NCBI GenBank assembly: GCA_051294375.1 | Contig: CM119268.1 | Location: forward strand, 13,651,037-13,715,036 | Origin: Paraspadella gotoi | Taxonomy: Eukaryota; Chaetognatha | DNA length: 64,000 nt | Direction of reading: 5' to 3' | Shown here: positions 34,111-47,775 of the stretch, piece by piece | Layout: every line of letters starts with the position of its first letter | Position numbering within the stretch: position 1 is the stretch's first letter | Notes under the pieces: model-generated | The model's input: the letters and a program-made list of their open reading frames with translations, nothing else | What the model was told of the DNA's origin: nothing | The model's database searches: none | Position numbers and translations under genes: made by a program

Positions 34111-35864
34111 AGCTGCACTGATTTTTTTTTCTGCTGCACTGATTAGATTTTGGTAATAGGACTCACTCGCCCAGTGACGGTGCAATATTCTTTAAGCCGA
34201 AAAGTTTTCCTTCGATATGCAATTAGTAAGCTTTCTGTTACTGCTATAATTATCTGCTTTAGTTTAGGAAATCAATAATTGTAAGATATATTTTAAAACC
34301 TTTTATAATAAAATATTTATTACATTTTGTAGAGGACAAAGTAAAAATTGATTTATTTATTGCCATAGGAATTTCAATGATTTATTAACTTATTTCGTCT
34401 TCCCCTTTACCATGTCTCAGATTAGGAAAACAACTAAGTTTCCAGTAAGCTTAGATCCTGCAACTTCATCTCACCGGCTTCACATCTGTTTCAAGGAATT
34501 TTCTGCGCTTGGTGACATGAGAAGACAGGAGAAACATGTTCATTTTGTTATGTTTTCTGATTTTTTTTTTTTTTTCAATTTTTATGCATTAAATGATTAA
34601 GCGTCGAGTCGTAGTCGTACTGTATTTTCTTATTTTTTTTATTGATGATTTGAATTATAAATCAAAAATAAAATATTTTTATTAATATAAAGCCCCCTCG
34701 GTGCATACTAATAGTAATTCAATTGTTTTTCTGAATCTGCTCTGAAAACTGGGTGAGGTCGCTTCGGGAATAAAAGCGAAAAGGAAAAACAGTTAAAAAA
34801 CAAAAGAGCAGGCTTTATTGTTTTTCTCAACAACTTGTTTTCTTCTATTACTGTTGTTTTAAGTTTCAAGAAACGTGAAAGCGTTGCTGTCTCAAAATTT
34901 CATTACCTCCTTCCTTTACAAAACAACTTTTTACCTCTTATATTGATTGTATCAATTTCTTAAAATTTAGACAATTGTAAATATCTCATGATCTATTGTC
35001 TGTCATGTTTTATTAATTAATATAATACTATTGTAAATCCTAAAATTAAACAAATCTTTGAAAGCGTCATAAGCGGACAAGCTCTAATCAAATGCTCGAT
35101 ATGAGCCTTACCAGAGAGAGAGAGAGAGAGAGCGAGAGCGAGAGAGAGCGAACACGAGGGAAGAGAGAGAGACAGAGAGTTTCTTTCCTTCTTTCTATCT
35201 CTCGTCGTAAACCTCGGATTTTTGAACGGCCAATCAGAGTAGAGAGATTTGTGTAGTCAGAAACGATTTAGCCAATCATCGTTCGAGATCGACGCCCCTT
35301 TTTTTCTCTCGTTTTCCATCTCTATTCTTCATCCTTCCATCCATTTTTGCAAGAAGCCTTTAGTTTTCACGCTCTGTTGTTTCACATTCGTGAGATTTTT
35401 CAAAGGTTGTTTTGTGCCGTTCTGTTTTTTTCCCGGTGATTTTTCGTCTGCGTCCAGAATTTGGACGCTACAATTGCAGCATCATGACCATTTTCGCCGT
35501 CGACGCCTAATAACGAGTCTCACTTCACGATTCTGAACTTGTGCGACCGATTTTTTTTCACCGAAGACGAATGAAAATAACCTGAGAGCGAAAATCCTCC
35601 GAAAAACATCCCATGCGGCAGCATATTTGAGTAATTTTAATTGACTTTCTACCCAAAAATGTATTCGAATATTTTTATCAGTTATTTAATTAGTATTTAT
35701 AACGTAATTACTACATGCTCGGAATTACATTTAATTTTTTTTTAAATTAATTTATTTATTTATTTATTTATTAATTTATGAATTTAGTAATTTATTAATT
35801 ACTTTAATAAATAAATTATAAATAAATAAAAAATAAATTTATATTTTTTTTCTTTTCTTTTTTT

Positions 35865-35951
35865 TCATTTGTTTTCTTTTCTTTTCTTTCCTTTCTTTCT
35901 TTCTTTCTATCTTTCTTTCTTTCTTTTCTTTCTTTCTTTCTTTCTTTCTTT

Positions 35952-36008
<57 letters not shown>

Positions 36009-36009
36009 T

Positions 36010-36045
<36 letters not shown>
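35865..36045. repeat. (CTTT)n microsatellite, about 180 bp
   Basis: Near-continuous TTTC units with a few T or C interruptions. Confidence 0.95.
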
Positions 36046-36370
36046 AGATTTTTGTTTTCGTACTTTGTCTTATTTATTCTAAGCGTTGATTATGGTTTAT
36101 TTGTTGTTGTTAAAATAAGTCTTCGTCGCTCTAATTAAAGTCATTGTAAAGACCTGAAGAAAGGTCCAACTGTTCTAGTTTATTCTATAACATTAACTTA
36201 TATGGTATTTATAAATTGAACCACTCTCGGTTTCATTAAACTTCTAATTCCGTCGCTTTAGTTCGCTAACACATTGGTGGGAAAAAGAAAAAAAAACGAG
36301 GGATAAAAAAGGATTTTCTGGGGGCAACTGACGCTGAAAAATTATCTTTTGTCGAGTCAGCGTTTAATTC

Positions 36371-36372
<2 letters not shown>

Positions 36373-36435
<63 letters not shown>

Positions 36436-36460
36436 TCTTTCTTTCTTTCTCTCTCTCTAT
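36373..36460. repeat. (CT)n microsatellite
   Basis: Pure CT to 36428, then mixed CTTT/CT to about 36460. Confidence 0.95.
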
Positions 36461-39400
36461 TTTTTCCCCTTTTTTACATTCTCTTTGCTTAGCCTTAGGA
36501 TTATCTGAGCTACAAATTGAAATATGTTTATGAAAATTTCTATAATTGACGATTATGAATTTTTTTGTTTTATTTAAAAAAAGATGTACGTTTTCATGTT
36601 CAAACACCGACCGAAAAAAAAATAATAATTTTTTCGCTTTTTAAAACGTTTCAAATTTTTCTGGTGATATATTCAAATTTAGTTTTCCCTTCTGTCACTG
36701 ATCGGTGGTGTGAAATAAATATTTAAAAAATTTAACAATTGAAATCTAAATTTAATAAAAAACACAGAAAACAAGTACAAAAAGAATTGCGGTTACAATA
36801 CGATTTTTCCCCTTCGTTTCGTCTTTCTCCTTACTGTAAATACTTTCGTCATTCCTAAATCGCATGAAGTTTCTGCCCAAAAAAATAATTAATCTGCAAA
36901 GGCCTTTTTTTCCCTTAAAAAAGTACTAAAATGCATTTTATTGCATTTATCAAATTGATCCAACTAATGTAAAAATTTTCTATTTTGTATACATTTATAC
37001 ATTAATACTTGAATAATTAATACTGTATTTAAACCACAAAAAAAAGTTGTTCATTAAACGAAAATCATAAGCAAGCAAAAGGATCCAAGCTAAAAAAAAT
37101 ATCTTCAAAAGTAATGGAAAACGAATCGGTGTGATTTGGTTCCTTTTCCGCTAACAGACCCAAAACCATTCGTCTTAATCTGAGAAAAAGAGGAGAAAGA
37201 AATGTGGTTTCTATATTAGAAAAGAAAGAAATGGAGAAACACCACCATAAAAAGAAAAAGAAAAAAATATGAAAATTGCCCACGGCCCTTATGGTTTAAT
37301 GGTAACTAAACAGATGGCTTTTTTGTTATTATAATGATTAAACGCAACTAATTTTATCTTGTCTGACCTGCCTTGATCGTGATATTATTTTCTAATGCAT
37401 ACCTATCCGGAAAAGAAATTAAAAAAAACCTTAACCGTATGGTGGACTAAAATCCGAAAAAGACGTATGTAACCGACCCTTGTGTAATAACCGTATGTAA
37501 TCCTAAATAATGGATAACGACAACGAGGATCTTCCCGTTACTGCATAAAAATCATCATTTTTTTCTTTTTGCTGCTTCTAACGACGTCCGACGGCGACAG
37601 CAAAATCTAATCCTACGCATAAGGCGGGGTTGGAATGATCGGGGGTGATAAAAAAAGTCGAGGGAAAGTTCAAGAAGAATGAGTGGAAAGGTAAGGTGGG
37701 GGAGAGTGAAAAAAAAAGAATGGGATAAACTAACCTACCTAGAGTACCTAGACTTACGGGAAGTTTTAGGCCTTTACTCCTCGCACGTTTCCTGTATATG
37801 TTCCGCGTATTAGTACAAGCTCTCTCTCTCTCTCTCTCTCTCTTTCTTTCTTCAGTCTTCCTCCTGAGACGTTCTTGCTTCAACCCCAAGCCGAGGCCAC
37901 TCGAGCTAAACGCGCCCCGAAGGTTGAAACAATCATGGGTTGCCTCACTTTTTTTTCGGTTTTTTCTTTTCTCCTCTGGTTCTTGCTCTTTCCCCCCCCC
38001 CGGCCCCTTCTCCATTTCCGAGCTGTTTGGGTTTTAAGTAGTAGGATTTTTTAGTGCGTACAAGTCAGGAAGATTGCGTTCACAATATTTTATTTTTATT
38101 TTTCTTGGAATTCTTTTCTTTCTTCTTTTCTCTTTTCCTTCCCTCTTTATTTTTGAATTCTTAAAAGCTCAAAGTTTCCCCTTTCTTGCCAATATATGCA
38201 AATGTTTTTTTGAGTTTTTTTGGCCATTTCTTTTGCCGATATTTCTCTTGTTATTGTCTAATGTTTCTGTCTTTTTTTTTTCGTCTGCTCCGCCGCCATC
38301 GATGTGTTTATCCCCTTTCCCGCCAGAGGCGTCCTCCGAGTTGACGATGTTTCTCCAGTCGTTTCCATCACGAGTTAACTGCTTCGTCCCACTCGCCGTT
38401 TTTTCTTTCTTCTTTTCTTTCTTTCTTTCTTCCCACTCCTTTCTAACGCTTCTTACCTTACTTTATATTTCTTTCCTTTCCTCCTTTTATTTCTTTTTTC
38501 TTTCTTTCGTTTCGTAGTTTCTCTTTTCACTCCATCCACCTTTCACATCCACGCTTCACTTTCACGCTATTAACGCCCACATTTCCAATATTTCTTACGT
38601 CTTTAACGGTTTTCCCTTTTCCATTTCTTTTCTTCTTTATTCGAGCCATGTTTTTCTTTTTCTTTTTAACTTACCTTCTTTTCCTCTAATTTACCTCCCG
38701 TCGAGATTCGTTCACTGACTACAATTCTTTTTTTCTTTTTCCGTCACAGATTTTGTTTTGGCAACTTTTCGGCTTTCAACGAAATCTTTTTTTCATCCTT
38801 TTAAACTTACTATTTTAACTCACCTTAAGATTCACTTTTAGAGAATCGTTCTCTTCTTTTCCTACCCAATTTATTTCATCCTCTTTCTCAAACACTTCTC
38901 TCAAATTTCTAAGCCATTTCTTTCATTCTGTGACATTTTCTTCGATTATTATTTTTTCATTTTTCCGTTTTTTTGCCTTTCTTCTTTTCTTTACCCCATT
39001 TTTCCTCCCTTTTCCCCGGATATTTTTTAAGCGTGAATATTTTTCCGGGCGAATCGCTTTTCGGTTTTCATCTCTCCTTAGTGACGCTCGGCAATGGCGC
39101 GGAGGAAGACGAAAAAAATGGCGTGAAGGAATAAGAAAAAATGGTGTGGAGGACGATAGAAAAATGGCGCGAAGGAAAATTTAAAAATGGCATCGAGAAA
39201 TGTAGTAGATAAAAATATCTTGAGGAAGGAAGGAAGGTCCTGAAAAATTAGAGGGAGAAGTGAAAAAAGTAAAGGCGGAAACAAATGAGGCCGTCACGAA
39301 AAAAAAAATAACCAAAAGAAATTTAAAAAAAAAAATTTTAATTTTAATGAATTCTTTAAAATAATATAAAGGAGAAAGAAGAAAACCAATCAAAAATGTA

Positions 39401-40015
39401 TCTAATTACGTCTAGTTAAAATTAACAATGTTATTTCCCAGTTTTTCAATAGTAATTACATTTTACATCGGTCTCAACCATGCCAATTTTTAAATTCTCT
39501 CATCCACCGCCATAAATTTTAAATTATTTGAAAACCCTTATTTTCTCATCTCATCCTTGATACGTTTTCTAGCATTGCACAGTTTGCACTTGGTCGTTAT
39601 CGCTGTTTGCAGAATCCCCTATTTCAAATGTCAGAGTCACTCTCTCTCTCTCTTTCTCTCTTTCTCTCTCTCTCACCTTGAATATTCACGAGAAAGACGA
39701 ATCAATGACGCTCGCGACTACTCGAGTCTACAGCGAAGTTATTTCTAGAATTAGTTGGGAAAAAGGATTAGAAACAGATATAGAGCGCTTTCGAATAATA
39801 GTGATCTCGTTGAAATGTAATTTATTTAGTATTTAGAATGTTTCATTCATTTTATTTTTTACGAAAAATTTTAAAACATTTTCTTCATGTTTGCATATTA
39901 AAAAAAAAGAGTAAAATGTTTCTCAAATGTCAATCTATGATGAAAAGATTCGGGCTAACTGCGCAGTCTCTTGGTAGATGGTTGGCCTTTATGGGATCGA
40001 CTTGGCGGAACCAAG

Positions 40016-40046
<31 letters not shown>

Positions 40047-40323
40047 CTTTTATTTCTCTTTCTCTTTTTTTCTTTCTCTTTACTTTCAAATACTTTCAAA
40101 TAGGTTGACCAAGAAAAAAAGGCCTTTCAGATTTACGCTAATTAGGATTTCCGGTCTGCTGTTGAATCGTTGCAATTTAATTGGCAAGATTGACTGAAAA
40201 AGTCAGTCGCCTTTTTTTTTTTGAATTAGTGAGAGAAATGAGTCGAGTCGACGTCTGGATCGAACCTGGTTTTGATTTTCACTTCGTCCTCTCGTACCTC
40301 AATTCAAAATGCAGATGAAGGAT

Positions 40324-40325
<2 letters not shown>

Positions 40326-40412
<87 letters not shown>
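40326..40412. repeat. (CT)n microsatellite
   Basis: About 85 bases with one CC interruption at 40385. Shorter CT runs occur at 37820-37840, 39640-39675, 40017-40034, 41085-41101 and 42380-42470. Confidence 0.95.
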
Positions 40413-40415
<3 letters not shown>

Positions 40416-43300
40416 CATCGGTGAAAAGCAACTCGTGAGTGAAAAGCCTTCACCGTCACTGCGTCTCATCTTTGGAGCGGTGGTCTTGTTATTCCTTTCG
40501 CTCGATCGTTCGTTCGTCCGTTTTTTTTTTCGTCGTTAAATTTGCTCGTTGATCCGTAAATCGCTATTTGCACGAAAGAAACATTTTAGATCCTTTGTTC
40601 AAATCTTTACCAACTCGAATTTTTTTATTTACAGGCATCGACTGTCAATATCTCAATGTGTGCCGTTCCTGTTTATTTCTCGCTCGAAAGAAAAATCCAA
40701 AATTCAAATTCGATCAGCGAAAGAAAAGAAAAAGGGGAATGAGTTTTAGTTTTAAAAGGCAAATGCCGCGATAATTTATTTTTTTCCTTTTTTAAAATTC
40801 AAAATGTTAATAATTCAGCGGCGACCTTAGGAAACGATGCAACTCGTTATCGTCATTAACATCGTCGCTGTCGTCGTCGTCGTGACCGTCGTCGACGTCA
40901 TTCAAAACTCATTCCAATTGTTGTCCTCGATTTATTTAAAAATTCCTCCTCTTTCGTTTGTCTACTCTTGGATTTTCAGCTCTGCTCAGGTTCATCGTCT
41001 TTTTTTTTTTTTTAAAGAGTGATTTCTCTATAGTTGGTGAAACCTTTCATTCGAGTTTTATTGCGTCAAAGTTAATTATTTTTCTCTCTCTCTCTCTCTC
41101 TTCGGTTTTCAGTTTCCTTTCTTTTTCCTTTCTCCTTTTTCCTTCCGCCGGGATCTACCGGGATCTCCTTCGATCCTCTACCGGGAACTATGTTTTTTAG
41201 CTTCGATCTCTCGATCCTTTAAATTAAGGCTTAATCGGAGACCTCGATCTCGCCTGGGCGCGATATAACAGCCTCTGGCCATCTCGGCTCGGATTTCCTC
41301 ACGTCGCCCATTCTGTCAAATTTTCTCGATATTTTTTCCGACGTTACAAAAATGTGGTATTTCGAAGGTTTCAATTGAGAATGTAAATTCCTTAATCTAT
41401 TCCTCTGCGTCGAATATAAAAATAAATTGCGACGGCTTATTTTATTTATTCCTTTTTTTTTTTTTTTCAATTTTAAATCGGTGTTAAAAAAAAGTTCCCG
41501 CTGCCTCTTAAATTTTTTGTCGCGGACTTTATGACCCAATTTAAAAAATTGTTCATCTTTTAATTGCTTTACGGTAATCCAATTAACTGTCAATCAAGAA
41601 AAATTACTTCGAATATATAGCCTTTTTAAGCCACTAAAGGACCAAAAAAAAAATGTTTATTTTTTTTAGGTTTCTGGTCGCTTTTTCGAACCGCTGGATT
41701 TCTGAATTTCATTTTTTTTTTTTGAAAGAGAAATTGTATTATTTTCGTTTAAACGCGTTGATCGATTTTCGTGCAGAGAAGTTTGTTTTTCATTTTTTTT
41801 AAATTGCTCACTTTCTTAGTAGCTCTCGGTCTTCATTCGGTCTGATAATTTTTGATCGGTCAGAATATGAAATAAATAGTTTAAAATATTTTTATCCTTA
41901 ATTATTAGTTTAATATTTTACCTTAATATAAGAAATATATAACATCACCAAGGGCTATGACTGATGGGACTCTGAAAAGCTTTCCCTTAAGTTGGCAGTT
42001 GAGATCAACTCACGGATTCCCCTGCCAAAAGTCTTTGCGACATTCTCCTCTCCGCTTTTTTCTCTTTTTTTTCTCTTGATAGCTCTGCATGTACTTCTTT
42101 TATCATTATATTTAATTTAATTTAATTTTTGTTCTTTCTTTCCTAATGAAAATAATCCCCTTTCACTAATGAGTAGATAAAACATTATGGTATACATGAA
42201 ATCATTGCGGCATATCGGTGATTCGTGATAACTACGAAAATGCAAAAAAACCGTCTTCCCCATGTCATTTTACACCTCACTTTCACAAAAGTACCTCGTG
42301 ACTCTCGTCTCTCTCTCGCGATTTACTTTAGGTACAAACGGTCGATCTCCTCCTTTACCACGAGATCTCTTTACACACCATCGTCTCTCTCTCTCTCTCT
42401 TCTCTCTCTCGTCGTCTCTCTCTCCTCTCTCTCTCTCTCTCTTTCATCATCATCTCTCTCTCTCTCCTCATGGATATCTTTCCTCTCTCTTCTCTCATCC
42501 GGTTTTTTACGCGAGTTCATTCTGTGACCCCTAATCCATTCGACTTTTCTCGGACTGATATTATCTTCCATCGAGCCGTAAGTCTTTTACCTTTCTCTCT
42601 ATATTCACTTTGGTTCGCCTCACACATTTACTGTGACCATATATTTCTTTGGTATTTCGAGCTTGCACTGACTCACATGTTCTCTTCATTATTGCCACAC
42701 TTGAAAATTATCTTCACACCCAAACGGAAGTCACTAAAAAATCACTCTTGTAACAACCCACTACCCTTTTGCGCTTACTCATTTAATTATCACCATAAAT
42801 CGTCCTTTCCCACACACTTTCCTAATGTACCCATCTCTGGAGCTGTAAACGTCCTCCCCAGAGGCGATATATCGTCCCCCTCCCCCAATCCCTCATTCTC
42901 GCTGGGATTCTTCGTACGAAACGCCTAATCGATTCCCGCCTTCTCCTATCATCATCGTCTTCTCAACTGACTTCATCTCTTCATCTCTCGCCGCGCCATT
43001 CGCCCCGACAATGGCGCCCTCGTTCAATCATTTTCTTTCCATCTTTTATTTTTTCGGTTCGCGAGTTCATTAACTTTTCATCCTCTTTTTTCCACGCGGT
43101 CATTTCGTCCGAGTACTTAGGGAGGATTTAAAAAAAAAAAAAAATAAAGCAGAGACTCTAGAAGACTTAATAAATGATTCAATGAACAATGTTGAGATGT
43201 CCTCTTGTTCGCGCACAAGGATATTTCGATCGCCATTCTCCGCAATTTTTACCGATTTCGGCCTTTCGCGTCGTTCATTCGGCCATTTTTTCGCGTCCAT

Positions 43301-43723
43301 TTTTCCCCCCCCAATCAATGGTCGAAAATGTTAGAATTAGTTTGCGAAATCGTGCAACGCTTCGAGGAATTTGTGATTCGATTCGCTAAGATATCGAATC
43401 CCAGAGGGGCCATACGCGGTTGTGGGGCTACCCGCGTCACACAATCAAAGCTACTCCTCTTACGCCACACAGAGAGCACTACTTCTGCAGCGACACCGTC
43501 CTCGCAATCTCTGAATCTACAACATAGACTCGACCTCCGACTCGACACGGTGACTTCAACGACGGCCCCGAGGCGAGCCCCCTTTATCTCCACCAAGAAA
43601 CGCAAGCGACTCGAACTCCATCTCGCGACCTTTTTGCCGCAACCGCCTTCGCCGGCCAAAAATGTCTTTTTCCCCTTCTTCCGTTGCTTTCCTCGCCGAC
43701 GTTGGCCAATTTCCTTTTTTTTT
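43301..43723. other. GC-richer segment with coding-like open frames, not identified
   Basis: Between AT-rich flanks, 43390-43690 has few stops in several frames on both strands. The minus frame 43315-43659 is open for 114 codons and is in the frame of a segment cut by the gap at 43724. I recognise no domain in any frame, so I do not call a product. Confidence 0.25.
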
Positions 43724-44482
43724 NNNNNNNNNNNNNNNNNNNNNNNNNNNNNNNNNNNNNNNNNNNNNNNNNNNNNNNNNNNNNNNNNNNNNNNNNNNNN
43801 NNNNNNNNNNNNNNNNNNNNNNNNNNNNNNNNNNNNNNNNNNNNNNNNNNNNNNNNNNNNNNNNNNNNNNNNNNNNNNNNNNNNNNNNNNNNNNNNNNNN
43901 NNNNNNNNNNNNNNNNNNNNNNNNNNNNNNNNNNNNNNNNNNNNNNNNNNNNNNNNNNNNNNNNNNNNNNNNNNNNNNNNNNNNNNNNNNNNNNNNNNNN
44001 NNNNNNNNNNNNNNNNNNNNNNNNNNNNNNNNNNNNNNNNNNNNNNNNNNNNNNNNNNNNNNNNNNNNNNNNNNNNNNNNNNNNNNNNNNNNNNNNNNNN
44101 NNNNNNNNNNNNNNNNNNNNNNNNNNNNNNNNNNNNNNNNNNNNNNNNNNNNNNNNNNNNNNNNNNNNNNNNNNNNNNNNNNNNNNNNNNNNNNNNNNNN
44201 NNNNNNNNNNNNNNNNNNNNNNNNNNNNNNNNNNNNNNNNNNNNNNNNNNNNNNNNNNNNNNNNNNNNNNNNNNNNNNNNNNNNNNNNNNNNNNNNNNNN
44301 NNNNNNNNNNNNNNNNNNNNNNNNNNNNNNNNNNNNNNNNNNNNNNNNNNNNNNNNNNNNNNNNNNNNNNNNNNNNNNNNNNNNNNNNNNNNNNNNNNNN
44401 NNNNNNNNNNNNNNNNNNNNNNNNNNNNNNNNNNNNNNNNNNNNNNNNNNNNNNNNNNNNNNNNNNNNNNNNNNNNNNNNNN
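43724..44482. other. Assembly gaps, this and 17 others to the right
   Basis: Runs of N: 43724-44482, 45284-45308, 45942-46188, 46456-46640, 46739-46883, 48013-48358, 50715-50908, 51208-51347, 51948-52147, 53529-53538, 56004-56158, 56486-56692, 57232-57515, 57916-58125, 58838-59120, 59356-59504, 63077-63367 and 63724-63936. Several border CT runs (46456, 50715, 63724), as expected where short-read assembly stops at repeats. Open frames spanning them are meaningless. Confidence 0.98.
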
Positions 44483-45106
44483 GTACTCGATACTGTCCAG
44501 GGTCAAGTGTAATCATTTCATTTCTATTTCTCTCTCTCCACTCTAGCATTATACACACAACCTTTAACGAGCGAACCTAGTTTCGCCTCGCCTCTTGCTG
44601 AACTGATTTTTCGCCATTTTTCGAATGAATAAATAAATTAATTATAATGAATTTCGAGCTAGCGCCCGACATTCAGGATTTTCTTTGCCGGCCTCTTGCA
44701 TAATGAAAACCGTTTATGAGGCACTTTTTTTTTCATCCTAAATCCGATACGCTTTAAAAACAAGCGCCTTCTTTTTTTAATGATTTATTGTCGCATTGTT
44801 TAGGGAAAAAAATCCGTTTTCTAAATTGCTTTCCCAGTCTTCTTCTATTTTGTTTTCTTTCTTTTTTTTTTGAATAATTTTTTTTTTATCGATTCAAATA
44901 AAACGAATCCGACTCGAGTGAAAATCTCTTTGCAATTTTTTTTTTTTTAAATCGTTTTCTTCGTCTTCGTCGTTTTCGTTTTTGAATCTTTCTCTTCGTC
45001 ATCGCGATCATTCACGCGATGTTTTGTTAATCTATGATCCTTTTTCATGACCTTCAAATCTCTCTTCTCTCTCTCATCTCTCCACATCTCTCTCTCTCTC
45101 TCATCG

Positions 45107-45137
<31 letters not shown>

Positions 45138-45308
45138 ATTTCTCTCTCTCTCTCTGCTCTCATCTCTCTCTCTCCATGATTAAAATCTTTCCCTCCTAAA
45201 CTAACTTGACCTTATGACCTTTCTCGCAACGACGCCTCGAATTCGTCAAGACGCGAGAGAGAGAGACGAGAGTTTTATACCTGNNNNNNNNNNNNNNNNN
45301 NNNNNNNN

Positions 45309-45340
<32 letters not shown>

Positions 45341-45738
45341 ATTAAAAACTTTCCCTCCGCCTAGAACTACTTGACCTTTGACCTTTCGCAACGACCCTCG
45401 AATTCGTCAGAGACGCGAGAGAGAGAGAGAGAGTTTTATACCTCACGGGAAAAAAAGATGTTTACCTTTTATCTTATTAAAAAATTCGCAAAAAATTGTT
45501 TTTTTTTCACCCGTAAAGTTGTGTCTTTACTCATCTCTTTTATCTAATTTATATCATTTTTATTTATTTTATTTTATTTTATTTATTTTAACCCGTTCAT
45601 TGAAATATTCTTCTTTTATCATTCAAAAAAATAATTTTCACGCATTTTTAAACTAACGTCTTTCCCTCTTTCTCCAACTTTAGACTCGTAGGTTTAGACA
45701 CTTAACCTTCCCAGCGAAATCGAAAAAAAAAAACGAAA
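44483..45738 (+). other. Upstream region of RPS17, CT-rich, with a near-duplicate across a gap
   Basis: CT repeats at 45061-45175 and 45309-45336. The segment after each (ccatgattaaaa.cttt...gagagagagttttatacct, about 45174-45283 and 45335-45442) is nearly the same on both sides of the 25-N gap, which suggests one locus assembled twice. A pyrimidine tract and ctttag at 45682 may be the acceptor of a 5' UTR intron. Confidence 0.5.
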
Positions 45739-46738
45739 ATGGGTCGCGTTCGCACGAAAACCGTGAAAAAGGCCGCGCGCGTCATCGTCGAGAAATATTA
45801 CACTCGACTTGGGTCAGATTTTCACACCAACAAGCGCATCGCCGAGGAGGTCGCCATCATTCCCAGCAAGCGACTGCGCAATCAGATCGCCGGCTTCACG
45901 ACTCACCTCATGAAGCGGATCCAGCGTGGACCCGTGAGGGGNNNNNNNNNNNNNNNNNNNNNNNNNNNNNNNNNNNNNNNNNNNNNNNNNNNNNNNNNNN
46001 NNNNNNNNNNNNNNNNNNNNNNNNNNNNNNNNNNNNNNNNNNNNNNNNNNNNNNNNNNNNNNNNNNNNNNNNNNNNNNNNNNNNNNNNNNNNNNNNNNNN
46101 NNNNNNNNNNNNNNNNNNNNNNNNNNNNNNNNNNNNNNNNNNNNNNNNNNNNNNNNNNNNNNNNNNNNNNNNNNNNNNNNNNNNNNNNACAATTACGTCC
46201 CCGAGATTTCCTACATCGACGCGATGGACGTCATCGAAGTTGACGCCGACACGAAGGAGATGCTCAAGTCCTTCGACATGGCGGGCATCTCCAACTTGCA
46301 GGCGAGTCACTCTTTTGTGAACCGTTTTTTCGTAGGCTACCAAAATATATTGTTTTGCTCTTCGCAAGGAATTTTATTGAGAACAGACATGTTTCCGGCA
46401 GCTTTCTGCCTATCGTCTGTTGGTTTGTGCTTTCGAAAATGTTTGCTCTCTCTCTNNNNNNNNNNNNNNNNNNNNNNNNNNNNNNNNNNNNNNNNNNNNN
46501 NNNNNNNNNNNNNNNNNNNNNNNNNNNNNNNNNNNNNNNNNNNNNNNNNNNNNNNNNNNNNNNNNNNNNNNNNNNNNNNNNNNNNNNNNNNNNNNNNNNN
46601 NNNNNNNNNNNNNNNNNNNNNNNNNNNNNNNNNNNNNNNNACTATTAAATAAATATTTAATAAATATTCCTTAATCCAAACTGGCCTTCTTTCTGATGCA
46701 GGTCGTTCAACCTACGACGCAGACGAACTGGCGAACTC
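45739..46738 (+). CDS. RPS17: 40S ribosomal protein S17 (eS17), broken by gaps
   Basis: Small-subunit ribosomal protein. The first visible exon, 45739-45941, reads [67 protein letters not shown], nearly the human sequence. After the gap, 46191-46301 gives [37 protein letters not shown], and 46702-46738 gives [12 protein letters not shown] before the next gap, where the final PRGPV-type end should lie. Only about 14 residues (42 bases) are missing in the 247-N gap, so that gap probably also holds an intron or its size is wrong. The intron 46302-46701 begins with GC, not GT (CAG|gcgagt), and ends in a normal tgatgcag. The identity is certain from sequence pattern; the complete reading frame is not visible. 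Confidence 0.95.
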
Positions 46739-47666
46739 NNNNNNNNNNNNNNNNNNNNNNNNNNNNNNNNNNNNNNNNNNNNNNNNNNNNNNNNNNNNNN
46801 NNNNNNNNNNNNNNNNNNNNNNNNNNNNNNNNNNNNNNNNNNNNNNNNNNNNNNNNNNNNNNNNNNNNNNNNNNNNNNNNNNNCGAGATGTTTAATTTAT
46901 TTAAAAAAAAAGTTTAGCGGGTTATACGGTTTAATTTCAATAGGCATCGATCTCTCGACTGACTCGTTAGTTCACTTCGAAGTCACTAAAAATACATAAG
47001 AGAGCGTTCGGATTTCTGACATCTGCTGTGCGTTTAGCTTTCCAATTGTTTGTTCGAATTAATAATCTTCTATCCTTACTTAAAACAACAAACTTACATT
47101 CTCGTTCATAATGTCTCGATTAACGTTCAAAAAAATATTTCACCAATCAATTTTCTTGGTAACTAATTATTAAAATCTCCAAAACGTTCAAACATTTATC
47201 TCATCAACGTGCAACGCTAAAATCTTCAATCCCTCCAATCACGAAGCTCGAAAATCTGAATCTATCCAATCACAGTTGGACGGAAATCGACAACCGATTT
47301 CTTTTCTTTTCAAAAGCAAAGCCCTTTTTTTATACTTTTTTTTCCATCGAATTTCGATTCTCGTTTTTCCTGGGAAACTAATAAGATTGACGTCGCGCAA
47401 TATTGGGACGTCGATGTCAAAAGACAATGCGATGATGATCAAACGCGTGATGAATTACTAAATAAACGGCCGTATCCCGTCGAAAGAACGCAATGCATTT
47501 TGAATAATAATGATAAACGTAAAATGAAAAAAAAAGTAGATCATTGCTTAGAATGATAAAGAGAAAAATATTTAGGATCCGGGGATTATGATAATTTTCG
47601 TTGGAACGCCCACCTCTTTCCTAAAACCCCGGCAATCATTCCCGACGCTTATTTGTTTACACAACC

Positions 47667-47775
47667 CGTTTCCGATCTCTCACTAGTTCTCTCAAACCGG
47701 GTAGCCTCTCCTCTATTTACCCGTTTCCGATCTCTCACTCGTTCTCTCAAACCGGGTAGCCTCTCGTCTATTAAC
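47667..47775. repeat. 55 bp tandem duplication
   Basis: Two copies of acccgtttccgatctctc...aaaccgggtagcctctc, differing by a few bases. Confidence 0.9.

Larger units (their letters stand above)
34111..43300. other. Long stretch with no recognised gene, dominated by T-rich and simple-sequence DNA
   Basis: Open frames here (for example 35869-36138, 38074-38517, 42470-42928) are runs of Ser, Leu and Phe produced by CT/TTTC-rich sequence and have no domain. A (TTTA)n run lies at 35755-35775. It may be one or more large introns. AG repeats at 35112-35148 and 35163-35179 lie near a CCAAT box at 35231. Confidence 0.5.

Noticed and set aside
35869-36138. 89-residue frame of Phe, Leu and Ser
   Set aside because: Produced entirely by the (CTTT)n repeat.
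43205-44580. Several frames of about 300-435 residues
   Set aside because: Most of their length is the 759-N gap.
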